NCBI GenBank assembly: GCA_027364665.1
Contig: DAHXOW010000069.1
Location: 1-9,034 of the forward strand
Reading direction: 5' to 3'
Origin: a bacterium
GTDB taxonomy: Bacteria; Patescibacteriota; UBA1384; CAJBMM01
DNA: 9,034 bases
Shown here piece after piece: positions 1-7,212 of this stretch (position 1 is its first letter; each line of letters opens with the position of its first letter). A model generated the notes under the pieces. The model worked only from the letters and a program-made list of their open reading frames with translations, did no database searches and was not told the DNA's origin. Position numbers and translations under genes: made by a program.

Positions 1-1923
1 TTTATGGCGCCAGCAGCGTTTCTGGTGCTAATAATTGCCTCAAGAATGACAGTTGGTTCAGGACCAAATTTGACAAGATATATTCTCATCGCAGGATTGA
101 TGTTTTACGCCATAGAGATACCGTTTAAGATGGGTGGCGCCTGGATGAAACAATGGGGCGGATATGTTTCCAAATTCAAAAAAGCCGCTGGCAGCACCGC
201 AATCACCGCAGCAGACAAATCGACAAAAGGTAGTCGGGAATTCGTTAGTAACAGAGTCAAAACGGCCTTTTGGAACTCCGGAATTGGGAGGTCGGTTAGT
301 CAAATACAAAAATACAGCAGCATGGGTAAAGAAACTCGAGAAGTCGAGCTAGAGAATGCCCGCAACAGAGGTGGCCTAGAATATCTGGCAAGCAAAGAAG
401 GCCAGACCCGGTCACAAAGACTCGCCGATCGCAAAATTCAATCGACTTTAATAGCAAGCGAATTAAAGGAACGAGAATCAGAGGCCGAAGGAAATGCCCG
501 AAAAGCTAAAATAGACCTAAATGTTAATGTTAAACAGGCCCAAGGAGACATTAATGAGAAACAAAAAGAAATTAACGAACTCACAAACTCGATAAATAAT
601 CTTAATAAGCGAATTAATGACAAGTCCACAGACCCAAAGCTAAAGGGAGATTTGGAAAAAGAACTGAAAAACAAACAAGGCCAGTCCGCTGAAGCCGAAT
701 CTGAATTGAAAAAACTGCAAAAAAAATTAGAAAACTCCAAGCAAGAAGCGGCTAAGAATTCATATGAAGCAAAGGAAGCAGAAATCTCAATGATAGGCAG
801 CGCCGAATCAACCAAAATAAAAAACAAGGCCCTGTTTGACCAGACAGACGAGGGTAAAAAACTAATTGACCAGTCATTGTACTATGCCGCTCAAAAAGCG
901 ACCGCTCAAAACGTCTCTCAAAAATCGTCTCAAGAGCGAGAGCGAGCTTTCTACAATAAGAATACCAAGGACGACAAAAACGCTGCCACCGCAGCGAACA
1001 TAGGCATAGGGACAACCGAGTTCGAGAATACGGTAAATAAATTTATTGATTCGTCGGACCTGGCCGAATTGGCACAAACACAAGTTACCAAAACCAAAGA
1101 GACCGAGCGAGTAAAGAGAGCCCAAAATCGTTTGAGCGCACATAATTATTCGGTAGCACTCAAGCAAGCGACGAGAGCGTTTATAACAGCAGAGAGAGAC
1201 GGTGCACAAGGACTCGCGCTCAAAATCCCGAGACAAAATCAAGAAAGAGCACGAAAAGAATATGAAACATATCTAGCCAAAATCAGGGCGGATTATAGCA
1301 ATGATATGGATAAAGTTCCTGAGTATCTGAAAGAGATGTTTGAGGTTGGTGACAACAATTCAATCGGGGATATCCGTGAGATGCAAGGCAATCGTTTTAC
1401 CAGCACGGCCGCAATAGTTGGTAAAAAGATCGGTGACAAAGTGGACGAATATAGAAAAACGCTGTCTATGTCTGATGTGGTTAGTGTCCTAGATGGTAAT
1501 GGCGAATTTGATTACGAAAAGGTCATTAAGCCCGCACTGTCTGGCGATAAAAGCCAAATAGAGGCCGATGATCCTGTCGATACTAACGGAAAAGTCATGG
1601 AATATTTCGGTGTGTTGGCTCAGGGACTCTCAGGTAGCCGCACCAGCACGAATCGCCAAATCGCCGTGCAGGCTTTTGCTGACGATAAAAGAATGAATGA
1701 TTTTCAAATGCAGGAATTAGCATTAAGCTTAAAAGCAAGCCCGATATTCAAGAACTTATCGAATGAGTTGCAGGACACAATCAACCACGTTATAAACATG
1801 GAAGGCGGAGCCATAACCTCATTGAGAGATCATATAAGTAAAAACCCCCCGGGAACAGACGGGGATGCGCTTGTCTATGGTATACAACAGGTATTTAAGG
1901 GTCGCCTCACTGACCATATATAA
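1..1923 (+). CDS. VirB6/TrbL-like T4SS membrane protein, 5'-truncated, with long coiled-coil tail
   Basis: The frame is open at the first base, and the first ATG (position 4) has no room for a ribosome site, so the real start probably lies upstream. Residue numbers count from that ATG. Two hydrophobic segments are seen: about 1-13 and 25-40. The second runs into a Gly/Trp-containing amphipathic stretch (about 43-53), resembling the end of the VirB6/TrbL membrane domain in Patescibacteria T4SS loci. From about 55 the protein is soluble and highly charged. Residues about 170-262 are rich in Glu, Lys and Gln with heptad-like spacing, a probable coiled coil. The rest (to 639) is helical-looking and unassigned. 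VirB6 proteins form the inner-membrane pore; the neighbouring PrgI and VirB4 genes support that role. The call rests on context and the membrane segments, because most of the family domain is off-window. Alternative: an unrelated membrane protein with a coiled-coil tail. Confidence 0.6.
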   Translation, partial: FMAPAAFLVLIIASRMTVGSGPNLTRYILIAGLMFYAIEIPFKMGGAWMKQWGGYVSKFKKAAGSTAITAADKSTKGSREFVSNRVKTAFWNSGIGRSVSQIQKYSSMGKETREVELENARNRGGLEYLASKEGQTRSQRLADRKIQSTLIASELKERESEAEGNARKAKIDLNVNVKQAQGDINEKQKEINELTNSINNLNKRINDKSTDPKLKGDLEKELKNKQGQSAEAESELKKLQKKLENSKQEAAKNSYEAKEAEISMIGSAESTKIKNKALFDQTDEGKKLIDQSLYYAAQKATAQNVSQKSSQERERAFYNKNTKDDKNAATAANIGIGTTEFENTVNKFIDSSDLAELAQTQVTKTKETERVKRAQNRLSAHNYSVALKQATRAFITAERDGAQGLALKIPRQNQERARKEYETYLAKIRADYSNDMDKVPEYLKEMFEVGDNNSIGDIREMQGNRFTSTAAIVGKKIGDKVDEYRKTLSMSDVVSVLDGNGEFDYEKVIKPALSGDKSQIEADDPVDTNGKVMEYFGVLAQGLSGSRTSTNRQIAVQAFADDKRMNDFQMQELALSLKASPIFKNLSNELQDTINHVINMEGGAITSLRDHISKNPPGTDGDALVYGIQQVFKGRLTDHI

Positions 1924-1932
1924 TTGTTAAAT

Positions 1933-1936
1933 GGAG
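1933..1936 (+). promoter_or_regulatory. Shine-Dalgarno GGAG deciding the start of the next gene
   Basis: GGAG sits 11 bases before the ATG at 1948. The longer reading of this frame would begin at TTG 1924, directly after the preceding stop, and has no purine-rich site before it. This favours ATG 1948. The spacing is longer than ideal, so the choice is moderate rather than firm. Confidence 0.45.
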
Positions 1937-1947
1937 TGGATACGAAT

Positions 1948-2796
1948 ATGAATACGGACAATGTTCTAGACACAAAAACAGATCTTACAGGACAATCGAC
2001 CGCAGATTCAGCGCTTCGGTCTGCTTCAAGCGTCGTGGCAGAGTTTGCGCTAAAAAATGATTTGGTCGAGTTTAATTCGTCCTTGTCACGGACACAGGAC
2101 GCTCTTCAACCTAAAATTTTGTCCGAAGCGACAACCCAGCTCATAAGCAGTTTATACGTATCATGTAAGGATTTAATTGATCAGTGGCCCCTACCACAGA
2201 CGCCGGATTCAAGACTGTCCCAATTAAGCGCTTTTTTTTCATCCAGTCAAAACAGACAGGCTTATCCACAAGAGACTTCGGTTTTTGACAACTATGCAAA
2301 AGCGATTCAGCTGATAGAAACAACAAAAATAAAAATATTGTTACCCAAAAGTATTAATTCTCTTAAATCACTATACGAGGATCGCTATCTTAATTCTTTA
2401 ACTTATCAAGAAGTAAAAAGCGACCTTTCTTTTGTAAAAAAAATGATAGACGACCTTCCGGAACTAAGCGACGATCCGGGGGTAAATACTTTTTATCAAA
2501 ACCTGGCCAGTTTTTTGGGCATAAAACAAACAGGCGACTTAGAAATAGTTCTGTTGGTACCAAAGATTATTAAAAGACTATATTATTTCGAGCTTATCGA
2601 CAATCTAATCTTAGACAGTCAACAAGGGCAAGGTGATGAATCTTTAGTACCCGCAACGTCCGCGCTATTTAACGAGAAAGCTGAGGAGATCTTGTTGTTC
2701 TTAGCTCTGTCTCATGACAAACTTTATCAAGACAGCTTAACAACGAACCAAATTGCGAGCAAGCCAACAGAACAAGCCTCACTTGATGTAGCATGA
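1948..2796 (+). CDS. Hypothetical soluble helix-rich protein in T4SS operon
   Basis: This 282-residue protein starts at ATG 1948 and ends at TGA. I do not recognise its family. It has no signal peptide and no clear membrane segment. The first 20 residues are polar (Asp, Thr, Asn), and most of the rest reads as alternating amphipathic helices with Leu/Ile every three to four residues. The last 15 or so residues are again polar and probably disordered. It lies 24 bases after the VirB6-like gene and 53 bases before the PrgI-family gene, so it is probably co-transcribed and may be a cytoplasmic accessory, chaperone or adaptor of the secretion machine; that role is inferred from position only. An alternative start at TTG 1924 would add 8 residues. 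It is in the same reading frame as the upstream gene, separated by a TAA. Confidence 0.75.
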   Translation: MNTDNVLDTKTDLTGQSTADSALRSASSVVAEFALKNDLVEFNSSLSRTQDALQPKILSEATTQLISSLYVSCKDLIDQWPLPQTPDSRLSQLSAFFSSSQNRQAYPQETSVFDNYAKAIQLIETTKIKILLPKSINSLKSLYEDRYLNSLTYQEVKSDLSFVKKMIDDLPELSDDPGVNTFYQNLASFLGIKQTGDLEIVLLVPKIIKRLYYFELIDNLILDSQQGQGDESLVPATSALFNEKAEEILLFLALSHDKLYQDSLTTNQIASKPTEQASLDVA

Positions 2797-2820
2797 TCTA
2801 TAAGTTGTTGTAACTAGATC
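2795..2820 (+). other. Imperfect hairpin between the hypothetical gene and the PrgI-family gene
   Basis: The arms GATCTA (2795-2800) and TAGATC (2815-2820) are exact inverted repeats, and an inner GTT/AAC pair (2804-2806 with 2812-2814) extends the stem after a three-base bulge, leaving a loop of five. The 5' arm overlaps the TGA stop. No T-run follows (next bases TTGTCT), so it does not look like a rho-independent terminator. It could be an RNA processing or stability element, or chance. Confidence 0.3.
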
Positions 2821-2849
2821 TTGTCTGCACATTGATTTAATATAAAAAT

Positions 2850-3317
2850 ATGCAATATAAAGTTCCTCAAAACATAGATAAACCGGACCAAATTTTGGGC
2901 ACCCTAACACTTGTTCAATTTACCTATTTAGCTGTAGGAGGAGCGTTGATCGTTGTAATAAATCAGATCTCAAACGTTTTATTGAATAGGTTACTAATGA
3001 TTATTGATGCGGCAGTCTTTTTATCCTTAGCGTTTCTTAAAATTCAAGACCAGCCATTAATCTCTTTTATGCTGTCCGTTTTTAAATATGCTAAGTCGCC
3101 AAAGACTCGTGCCTGGAACAAAATCAGCACAAAACCAATTATCAACCAGACAACAGAGCAAGAAAAAACAACAGCGACACCGCACAAAACACTTAATTAT
3201 GACAAGCTGCTTGAGGCGACCGAAAAAATAGACACGCGCGGAAATCCGCAAACGATCGATCAAAAAACCGTTTTTAAAAATATCGATTCTAAAATCTTTA
3301 ACGAAAAAAAACCTTAA
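2850..3317 (+). CDS. PrgI-family (VirB3-like) T4SS membrane protein
   Basis: The 155-residue product matches the PrgI family pattern: a short N-terminus with VPQ (residues 5-7), two membrane segments (about 24-38 and 46-63) joined by a short loop, then the conserved-looking FLKIQDQPL stretch (62-70) and a basic SPKTRAWNK motif (83-91). Residues 92-155 are polar and probably a disordered cytoplasmic tail, longer than the core domain needs. In Gram-positive conjugation systems PrgI-like proteins take the place of VirB3, which partners VirB4 at the inner membrane; here the VirB4 pair follows directly. The ATG has no Shine-Dalgarno; the preceding bases are A/T-rich, so translation may depend on an unstructured leader. 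An A8 run lies just before the stop (3304-3311). Confidence 0.88.
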   Translation: MQYKVPQNIDKPDQILGTLTLVQFTYLAVGGALIVVINQISNVLLNRLLMIIDAAVFLSLAFLKIQDQPLISFMLSVFKYAKSPKTRAWNKISTKPIINQTTEQEKTTATPHKTLNYDKLLEATEKIDTRGNPQTIDQKTVFKNIDSKIFNEKKP

Positions 3318-3340
3318 CGCTGCTCTTTTATTTTTAACTT

Positions 3341-3349
3341 TGATATACT
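3341..3349 (+). promoter_or_regulatory. Candidate extended -10 promoter element before the VirB4 pair
   Basis: TGATATACT has the TG-N-TATAAT form of an extended -10 element (TATACT at 3344-3349). No good -35 box lies 16-18 bases upstream, which extended -10 promoters can tolerate. A start 6-7 bases downstream would fall at about 3356, at the edge of the Shine-Dalgarno, giving a very short leader; that weakens the call. Confidence 0.3.
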
Positions 3350-3354
3350 GAGAA

Positions 3355-3362
3355 AAGGAGGG
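3355..3362 (+). promoter_or_regulatory. Strong Shine-Dalgarno AAGGAGGG for the GTG-started VirB4 N-domain gene
   Basis: AAGGAGGG is the closest match to the anti-Shine-Dalgarno in the window. The GGAGG core ends 5 bases before GTG 3367, which identifies GTG as the start; the first in-frame ATG lies much further in (residue 27) and would cut into the conserved domain. Confidence 0.8.
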
Positions 3363-3366
3363 ATAG

Positions 3367-4101
3367 GTGTCCGGAAATACCGACAGGCCAGAGAGCACTC
3401 AGGCCCATTTGCCTTTTGCCGGCGTTGAAAATGATTTAGTAATCATGAAAGACGGTAGCTACCGAGCCATCCTTAAAGTTGGCTCGGTTAATTTTATGCT
3501 TAAGTCTGAGCAAGAGCAAACCGCCTTAATCTACGCTTACCAAAATTTTCTAAACGCTCTTAATCATCCGATTCAGATTTTGATGCAATCAAGAAAGCTC
3601 GATCTGGAACCTTATCTTAAAAAATTGGAATCGACAATTGTCGATCAAAAAAACGAACTAATCAAACAGCAAACTGAGGATTACGTTGCTTACATCAGAG
3701 ACCTAATTAATGTCGCAAATATCATGGATAAGAGTTTTTATGTTGTTGTTTCTTACGCTCCGGTTGTGTTAAATAACAGCGGGCTACTGTCAGGATTATT
3801 CAACAAAAAACCTGCCTATTTATCAATAAACCAAACAGATTTTGAAGCTCACCGTGATGAATTAATGCAACGTGCAGATGTAATAGCAGGAGAACTTGGA
3901 TCGATGGGATTAAAATCAGAAATTTTGACCACCGAAGAAATAGTCAGGTTATTGTACGCGACTTATAATTTCGATACCTCAGCCGAAGAAAGGGTTGAGA
4001 ACCCAGAAAACTTGTCTCAAAAAATTATTTCCGGCGAAAAACAAACGCCTGGGCCTGAGCCAAATAAAAACAAAACCAATTCGTCAGTACAAGGAAAATA
4101 A
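3367..4101 (+). CDS. TraC-like VirB4 N-terminal domain protein
   Basis: This 244-residue soluble protein starts at GTG, chosen for its strong ribosome site. Residues about 16-205 resemble the TraC/VirB4 N-domain that is commonly a separate gene in Patescibacteria T4SS loci: a first strand pair around MKDGSYRAILKV (27-38), a segment around QNFLNALNHPIQIL (59-72) leading into QSRKLDL (74-80), a beta strand KSFYVVVSY (122-130) and the helix EIVRLLYATYNFDTS (191-205). Residues 206-244 are Pro/Asn/Lys-rich and probably disordered. There is no nucleotide-binding motif; that is in the next gene. It probably forms the membrane-contacting or regulatory part of the VirB4 complex. Its TAA is followed at once by the ATG of the ATPase gene in the same frame, so the two look translationally coupled. 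Confidence 0.8.
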   Translation: MSGNTDRPESTQAHLPFAGVENDLVIMKDGSYRAILKVGSVNFMLKSEQEQTALIYAYQNFLNALNHPIQILMQSRKLDLEPYLKKLESTIVDQKNELIKQQTEDYVAYIRDLINVANIMDKSFYVVVSYAPVVLNNSGLLSGLFNKKPAYLSINQTDFEAHRDELMQRADVIAGELGSMGLKSEILTTEEIVRLLYATYNFDTSAEERVENPENLSQKIISGEKQTPGPEPNKNKTNSSVQGK

Positions 4102-5901
4102 ATGGCTTTTTCTTTAGACGCACTTAAAACAAAACAGCAGCAAAGACAGAAAGAAGAACTGGCCCAAAAAGTTTTCTCTGAAGGAATGACCAGTATTTTA
4201 GACATAATCGCCCCAGCGGTTTATGTCTTAAACAGCACCGAATTACAGATCGGTGAGCAGTTTGCAAAAACTCTTTTCATTTATACGTATCCAGGATTTC
4301 TTGAGACGAATTGGTTATCAAAAATCATTGATTACGATATTACTTTGGATGTTTCCATGTTTATCTATCCCCTCGAAACGGTCAACGTGATGTCCAATTT
4401 AAAAACCGAGCTCGGTCAGCTAGAGTCGACCGAAATGCTACAGCAAGAAAAAGGAGTGGTAAGAGATCCTGCAAACGAACAAGCGATCAACGATATTGAA
4501 AATTTAAGAGACGTTTTACAACGTGGAGACTCTCGCCTATTTCACTATTCACTTTATTTCACCATTTATGCCCCGTCGAAGGAAGAACTGCAAACCATTA
4601 CCAAGCAATTTGAGTCCGTTCTCGGCGGTATGATGATTTTAAGCAAACAGGCATTTTTGCGCATGGAAGATGGTTTTAGTTCCTGCCTGCCATTAGGACA
4701 AGACGACCTGATGGTTACTCGCAACCTGGACACACCATCTCTGTCTACCACGTTTCCATTCACCACCGCTACCCTGAGCCGCAGCAACGGCATTTTATAT
4801 GGAGTCAATAGACACAACAACTCTTTAATCTTGTTTGATCGTTTTGATCTGGAAAACGCCAATTCGGTGGTCTTTGCAAAATCAGGTGCTGGCAAATCAT
4901 ACGCTATTAAACTAGAAGTGCTGCGTAGCCTGATGATTGGAACCGATATTATTATTATTGATCCAGAGAACGAATATAGACCGCTTTGTGACGCGGTCGG
5001 AGGTAGCTATCTTGAGGTAAGTTTAAATTCCAGTAAACGGATCAATCCATTTGATCTGCCTCATCCGGACGAAGGGCAAACCGGTGAAGATGTTCTTAGG
5101 TCAACTATTACTGATTTACACGGCCTTATTGCTCTAATGACCGGCGGGCTAACTCCCGAAGAAGATTCTATATTAGACAAGGCTCTTTACGAAACCTATG
5201 CCCTGAAAGATATTACGACAGATCCATCAACTCAACGCAACGAATCTCCGCTAATGTCCGATCTGGAATCTGTGTTATCCAACATGTCCGGAGCGGCCAG
5301 CCTAGTCAGAAGATTGACCAAATTCACCGAGGGAACGTATGCAGGGCTATTTAATCAGCCAACAAATTTTGATTTGGCTACCGGTTTTGTCGTCTTCTCT
5401 ATTCGAGACCTAGAAGAGCAACTGAGACCAATTGCAATGTATGTAATTCTTAACTATATCTGGACTAAGATCAGAATGAATTTTCGCAAGAGGATCATGG
5501 TAATCGACGAGGCCTGGTGGATGATGCAATACGACGATTCGGCTAGATTCTTGTATAGCTTAGCCAAAAGAGCCAGAAAATACTACCTTGGACTTACAAT
5601 TATAAGTCAGGATGTTGGAGACTTTTTGCGCAATCAATATGGAATTGCTGTGGTAAATAATTCATCGATGCAGATTCTGCTGAAACAGGCGCCTACCGCT
5701 ATTGATCAGATTGCTAAAGTTTTTGGTTTAACCGAAGGGGAAAAAATTTTGCTCTTGGGATCGGATATTGGAGAAGGCCTGTTTTTTGCCGGGACTGATC
5801 ACGTCGCGATTAAAATAATCGCCAGTTATAACGAGCACAAAATTATTACCACCAACCCTCAAGAAATTGTCGAGCAAAAACAAACGACTGAAGGCGCGTA
5901 A
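4102..5901 (+). CDS. virB4: VirB4-family T4SS ATPase
   Basis: The 599-residue product is the energy-supplying ATPase of the secretion machine. The N-terminal part (about 30-225) carries the VirB4/TraC-type domain, including the conserved-looking MEDGF (188-192) and TTFPFT (216-221) stretches. The RecA-like motor spans about 235-590: Walker A SGAGKS (261-266, Lys265), the DPENEY motif typical of the family (287-292), Walker B IMVIDEAW (465-472, Asp469 and Glu470) and the ISQD motif (501-504). All catalytic residues are present, so it should be active. Length is short of canonical VirB4 (about 800 residues), because the first domain is the preceding gene. AAGG (4091-4094) precedes the ATG by 7 bases. 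It is expected at the inner face of the membrane with the PrgI-family protein. It is not VirD4: it shows the VirB4-type motifs and has no N-terminal membrane segments. Confidence 0.95.
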   Translation: MAFSLDALKTKQQQRQKEELAQKVFSEGMTSILDIIAPAVYVLNSTELQIGEQFAKTLFIYTYPGFLETNWLSKIIDYDITLDVSMFIYPLETVNVMSNLKTELGQLESTEMLQQEKGVVRDPANEQAINDIENLRDVLQRGDSRLFHYSLYFTIYAPSKEELQTITKQFESVLGGMMILSKQAFLRMEDGFSSCLPLGQDDLMVTRNLDTPSLSTTFPFTTATLSRSNGILYGVNRHNNSLILFDRFDLENANSVVFAKSGAGKSYAIKLEVLRSLMIGTDIIIIDPENEYRPLCDAVGGSYLEVSLNSSKRINPFDLPHPDEGQTGEDVLRSTITDLHGLIALMTGGLTPEEDSILDKALYETYALKDITTDPSTQRNESPLMSDLESVLSNMSGAASLVRRLTKFTEGTYAGLFNQPTNFDLATGFVVFSIRDLEEQLRPIAMYVILNYIWTKIRMNFRKRIMVIDEAWWMMQYDDSARFLYSLAKRARKYYLGLTIISQDVGDFLRNQYGIAVVNNSSMQILLKQAPTAIDQIAKVFGLTEGEKILLLGSDIGEGLFFAGTDHVAIKIIASYNEHKIITTNPQEIVEQKQTTEGA

Positions 5902-7169
5902 TGGCCGAAACAAAGGCGCCCCAAAATAAAACAAAACCACTAGCAAAATCAGGGGCCGATGTTGCTACAGTAGCCGTTGGGGGCTTGCCCGTGGCCGGAT
6001 CAATGATCATAACCAAGGCAAGCTCGTCGCCGGTAGGCAAAGGGTGTCTCGTTCTTTCTTTGGTTGCGTTAATTATTCTTCCAATACTTAGTTTCGCTGT
6101 TTTTTTTGGCGCTTTCGTTAGGATAGGTGGAACCTGGAGCGCCCCTACCGGTAACGGAACGACGGCCTCAGATGGCACAGGAGTTTATACCACCGGACCA
6201 AACTGTCAAGAAATAACCATAATTCGCACAACTGATTATTACGTTTCTTCCAAATACAGCAGCGCTCAGCAAGCAGCCGTTGAGGGCGGAACAAATGACA
6301 TCACAGGCAAGCCATTGCAGACCCTGGATAAATATTTGACTGGAGACTACGCAGGAGGGAACAACTATGTCAGTTTGGCTGCAGATATAAAAGAATCGGG
6401 TAACGGACACGATACTGGAATTTATTCTTATGGCGAACCGGCATACATTCCGGCTATTGAAAACTCGTCCTTGGTTGGCGGAAAACAAATCAACTTCAGA
6501 ATTGTTGATACAGGACAAGACTTCGGGTCTAATTCCAATAAAACAGACAGAGCCACACACCCTAATCAATACGTGGACATTGCTATTAGTAATGCGAGCT
6601 GGGAAGGGCTCGCTTCATTAAACCAAAGTAATGTCGCCATGTATTTCGGGACCGGGTGCACCCGGTCAACAATTAGTAATCAGCCAACCACCATGCAAGC
6701 CTTTAAAGAAAAAGTTAGAAGCACTTGTAACCAAGTGGCAGTGTACACTTTGGCTTATTATTTAGCCCAACAAAAAGGCGGAAACCCTTCAAGCATATCC
6801 TTTCCAAATTTTCCTCCTGGGACATGCGCGACTGACGGATTGCTCGCTCAAGAGCTAGAACAGGCCGGATTCAAAAGCAATAACTTTACAGTACATAGAG
6901 AAAGCGAGAATTTGCCAAACGGGGCTTCGGCGTATTGGGGGAAAATTATTCCGATGTTAAATAGCGGCACTCCGGTTGTTATGGAAACAAACCTATACAG
7001 CGATCAAGTAAATCAACACTGGGTTACTTTAGCCTCCGCCTCATCAGACGGACAAACTATCAGTTATGCCGACCCTGCTAAAGGAGCGATAGAAACCATG
7101 TCAATATCCAATAGTGCGTGGGGAAAAGGTGCGACACATTCTTATATCTATGTAACTTGGAACAATTGA
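5901..7169 (+). CDS. Membrane-anchored cell-wall protein: 3D/double-psi barrel plus C39-like peptidase
   Basis: This 422-residue protein has a basic cytoplasmic N-terminus, one membrane segment (about 49-72), then an extracellular part with two domains. Residues about 105-248 look like a 3D/MltA-type double-psi barrel: Asp162, the DTG at 203-205 and Asp226 in YVDIAI are spaced as in that family, which cleaves or binds peptidoglycan. Residues about 262-420 resemble a C39-like papain-fold peptidase: Cys276 at the start of a helix, His373 in QHWVTL and Asp391 in ADPAKG form a plausible triad. Within a T4SS operon this suggests a wall-opening enzyme in the role of VirB1 or of the NlpC/P60-type hydrolases of Gram-positive conjugation systems; the substrate is unknown. 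Its ATG overlaps the VirB4 stop by one base, with AAGG 6 bases ahead. It ends with tandem stops TGA TAA. Family calls are from motif reading only. Confidence 0.78.
   Translation: MAETKAPQNKTKPLAKSGADVATVAVGGLPVAGSMIITKASSSPVGKGCLVLSLVALIILPILSFAVFFGAFVRIGGTWSAPTGNGTTASDGTGVYTTGPNCQEITIIRTTDYYVSSKYSSAQQAAVEGGTNDITGKPLQTLDKYLTGDYAGGNNYVSLAADIKESGNGHDTGIYSYGEPAYIPAIENSSLVGGKQINFRIVDTGQDFGSNSNKTDRATHPNQYVDIAISNASWEGLASLNQSNVAMYFGTGCTRSTISNQPTTMQAFKEKVRSTCNQVAVYTLAYYLAQQKGGNPSSISFPNFPPGTCATDGLLAQELEQAGFKSNNFTVHRESENLPNGASAYWGKIIPMLNSGTPVVMETNLYSDQVNQHWVTLASASSDGQTISYADPAKGAIETMSISNSAWGKGATHSYIYVTWNN
6650..6667. repeat. Perfect 18-bp palindrome inside the barrel/C39 gene
   Basis: GACCGGGTGCACCCGGTC equals its own reverse complement over all 18 bases; symmetry breaks at the next base on each side. 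It encodes about residues 251-255, in the linker between the two extracellular domains. With no spacer it would make a poor RNA hairpin but could be a dimeric protein site, a methylation/restriction target or simply chance. Confidence 0.9.
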
Positions 7170-7212
7170 TAAGATCTGCGAAAATTAGAAAGGGCAAGTC
7201 AATAAATACAAA

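Noticed and set aside
719..726. A8 run in the coiled-coil region as a programmed slippage site
   Set aside because: It fits ordinary Gln-Lys-Lys codons in an A-rich gene, and the frame continues intact for hundreds of codons afterwards.
438..827. Minus-strand frame of 129 codons opposite the coiled-coil tail
   Set aside because: Ser/Phe/Leu-rich composition is what the reverse complement of Lys/Glu-rich coding gives; it lies wholly within a better supported gene.
1842..1866. C6/G-rich patch in the VirB6-like tail as a structured or recombination site
   Set aside because: Short, with only a weak inverted relation; explained by Pro-Pro-Gly codons.
2821..2846. Promoter TTGTCT with TATAAA before the PrgI-family gene
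   Set aside because: The spacing is 14 bases, too short, and the region is simply A/T-rich.
3304..3335. A8 run near the PrgI-family stop as a frameshift site, with the T-rich stretch after it as a terminator
   Set aside because: Shifted frames end within about 8-12 codons without extending a domain, and no stable stem precedes the T-rich stretch.
6168..6569. Minus-strand frame of 133 codons opposite the barrel/C39 gene
   Set aside because: No recognisable motif and no ribosome site, and it overlaps a plus-strand gene with clear domain motifs.
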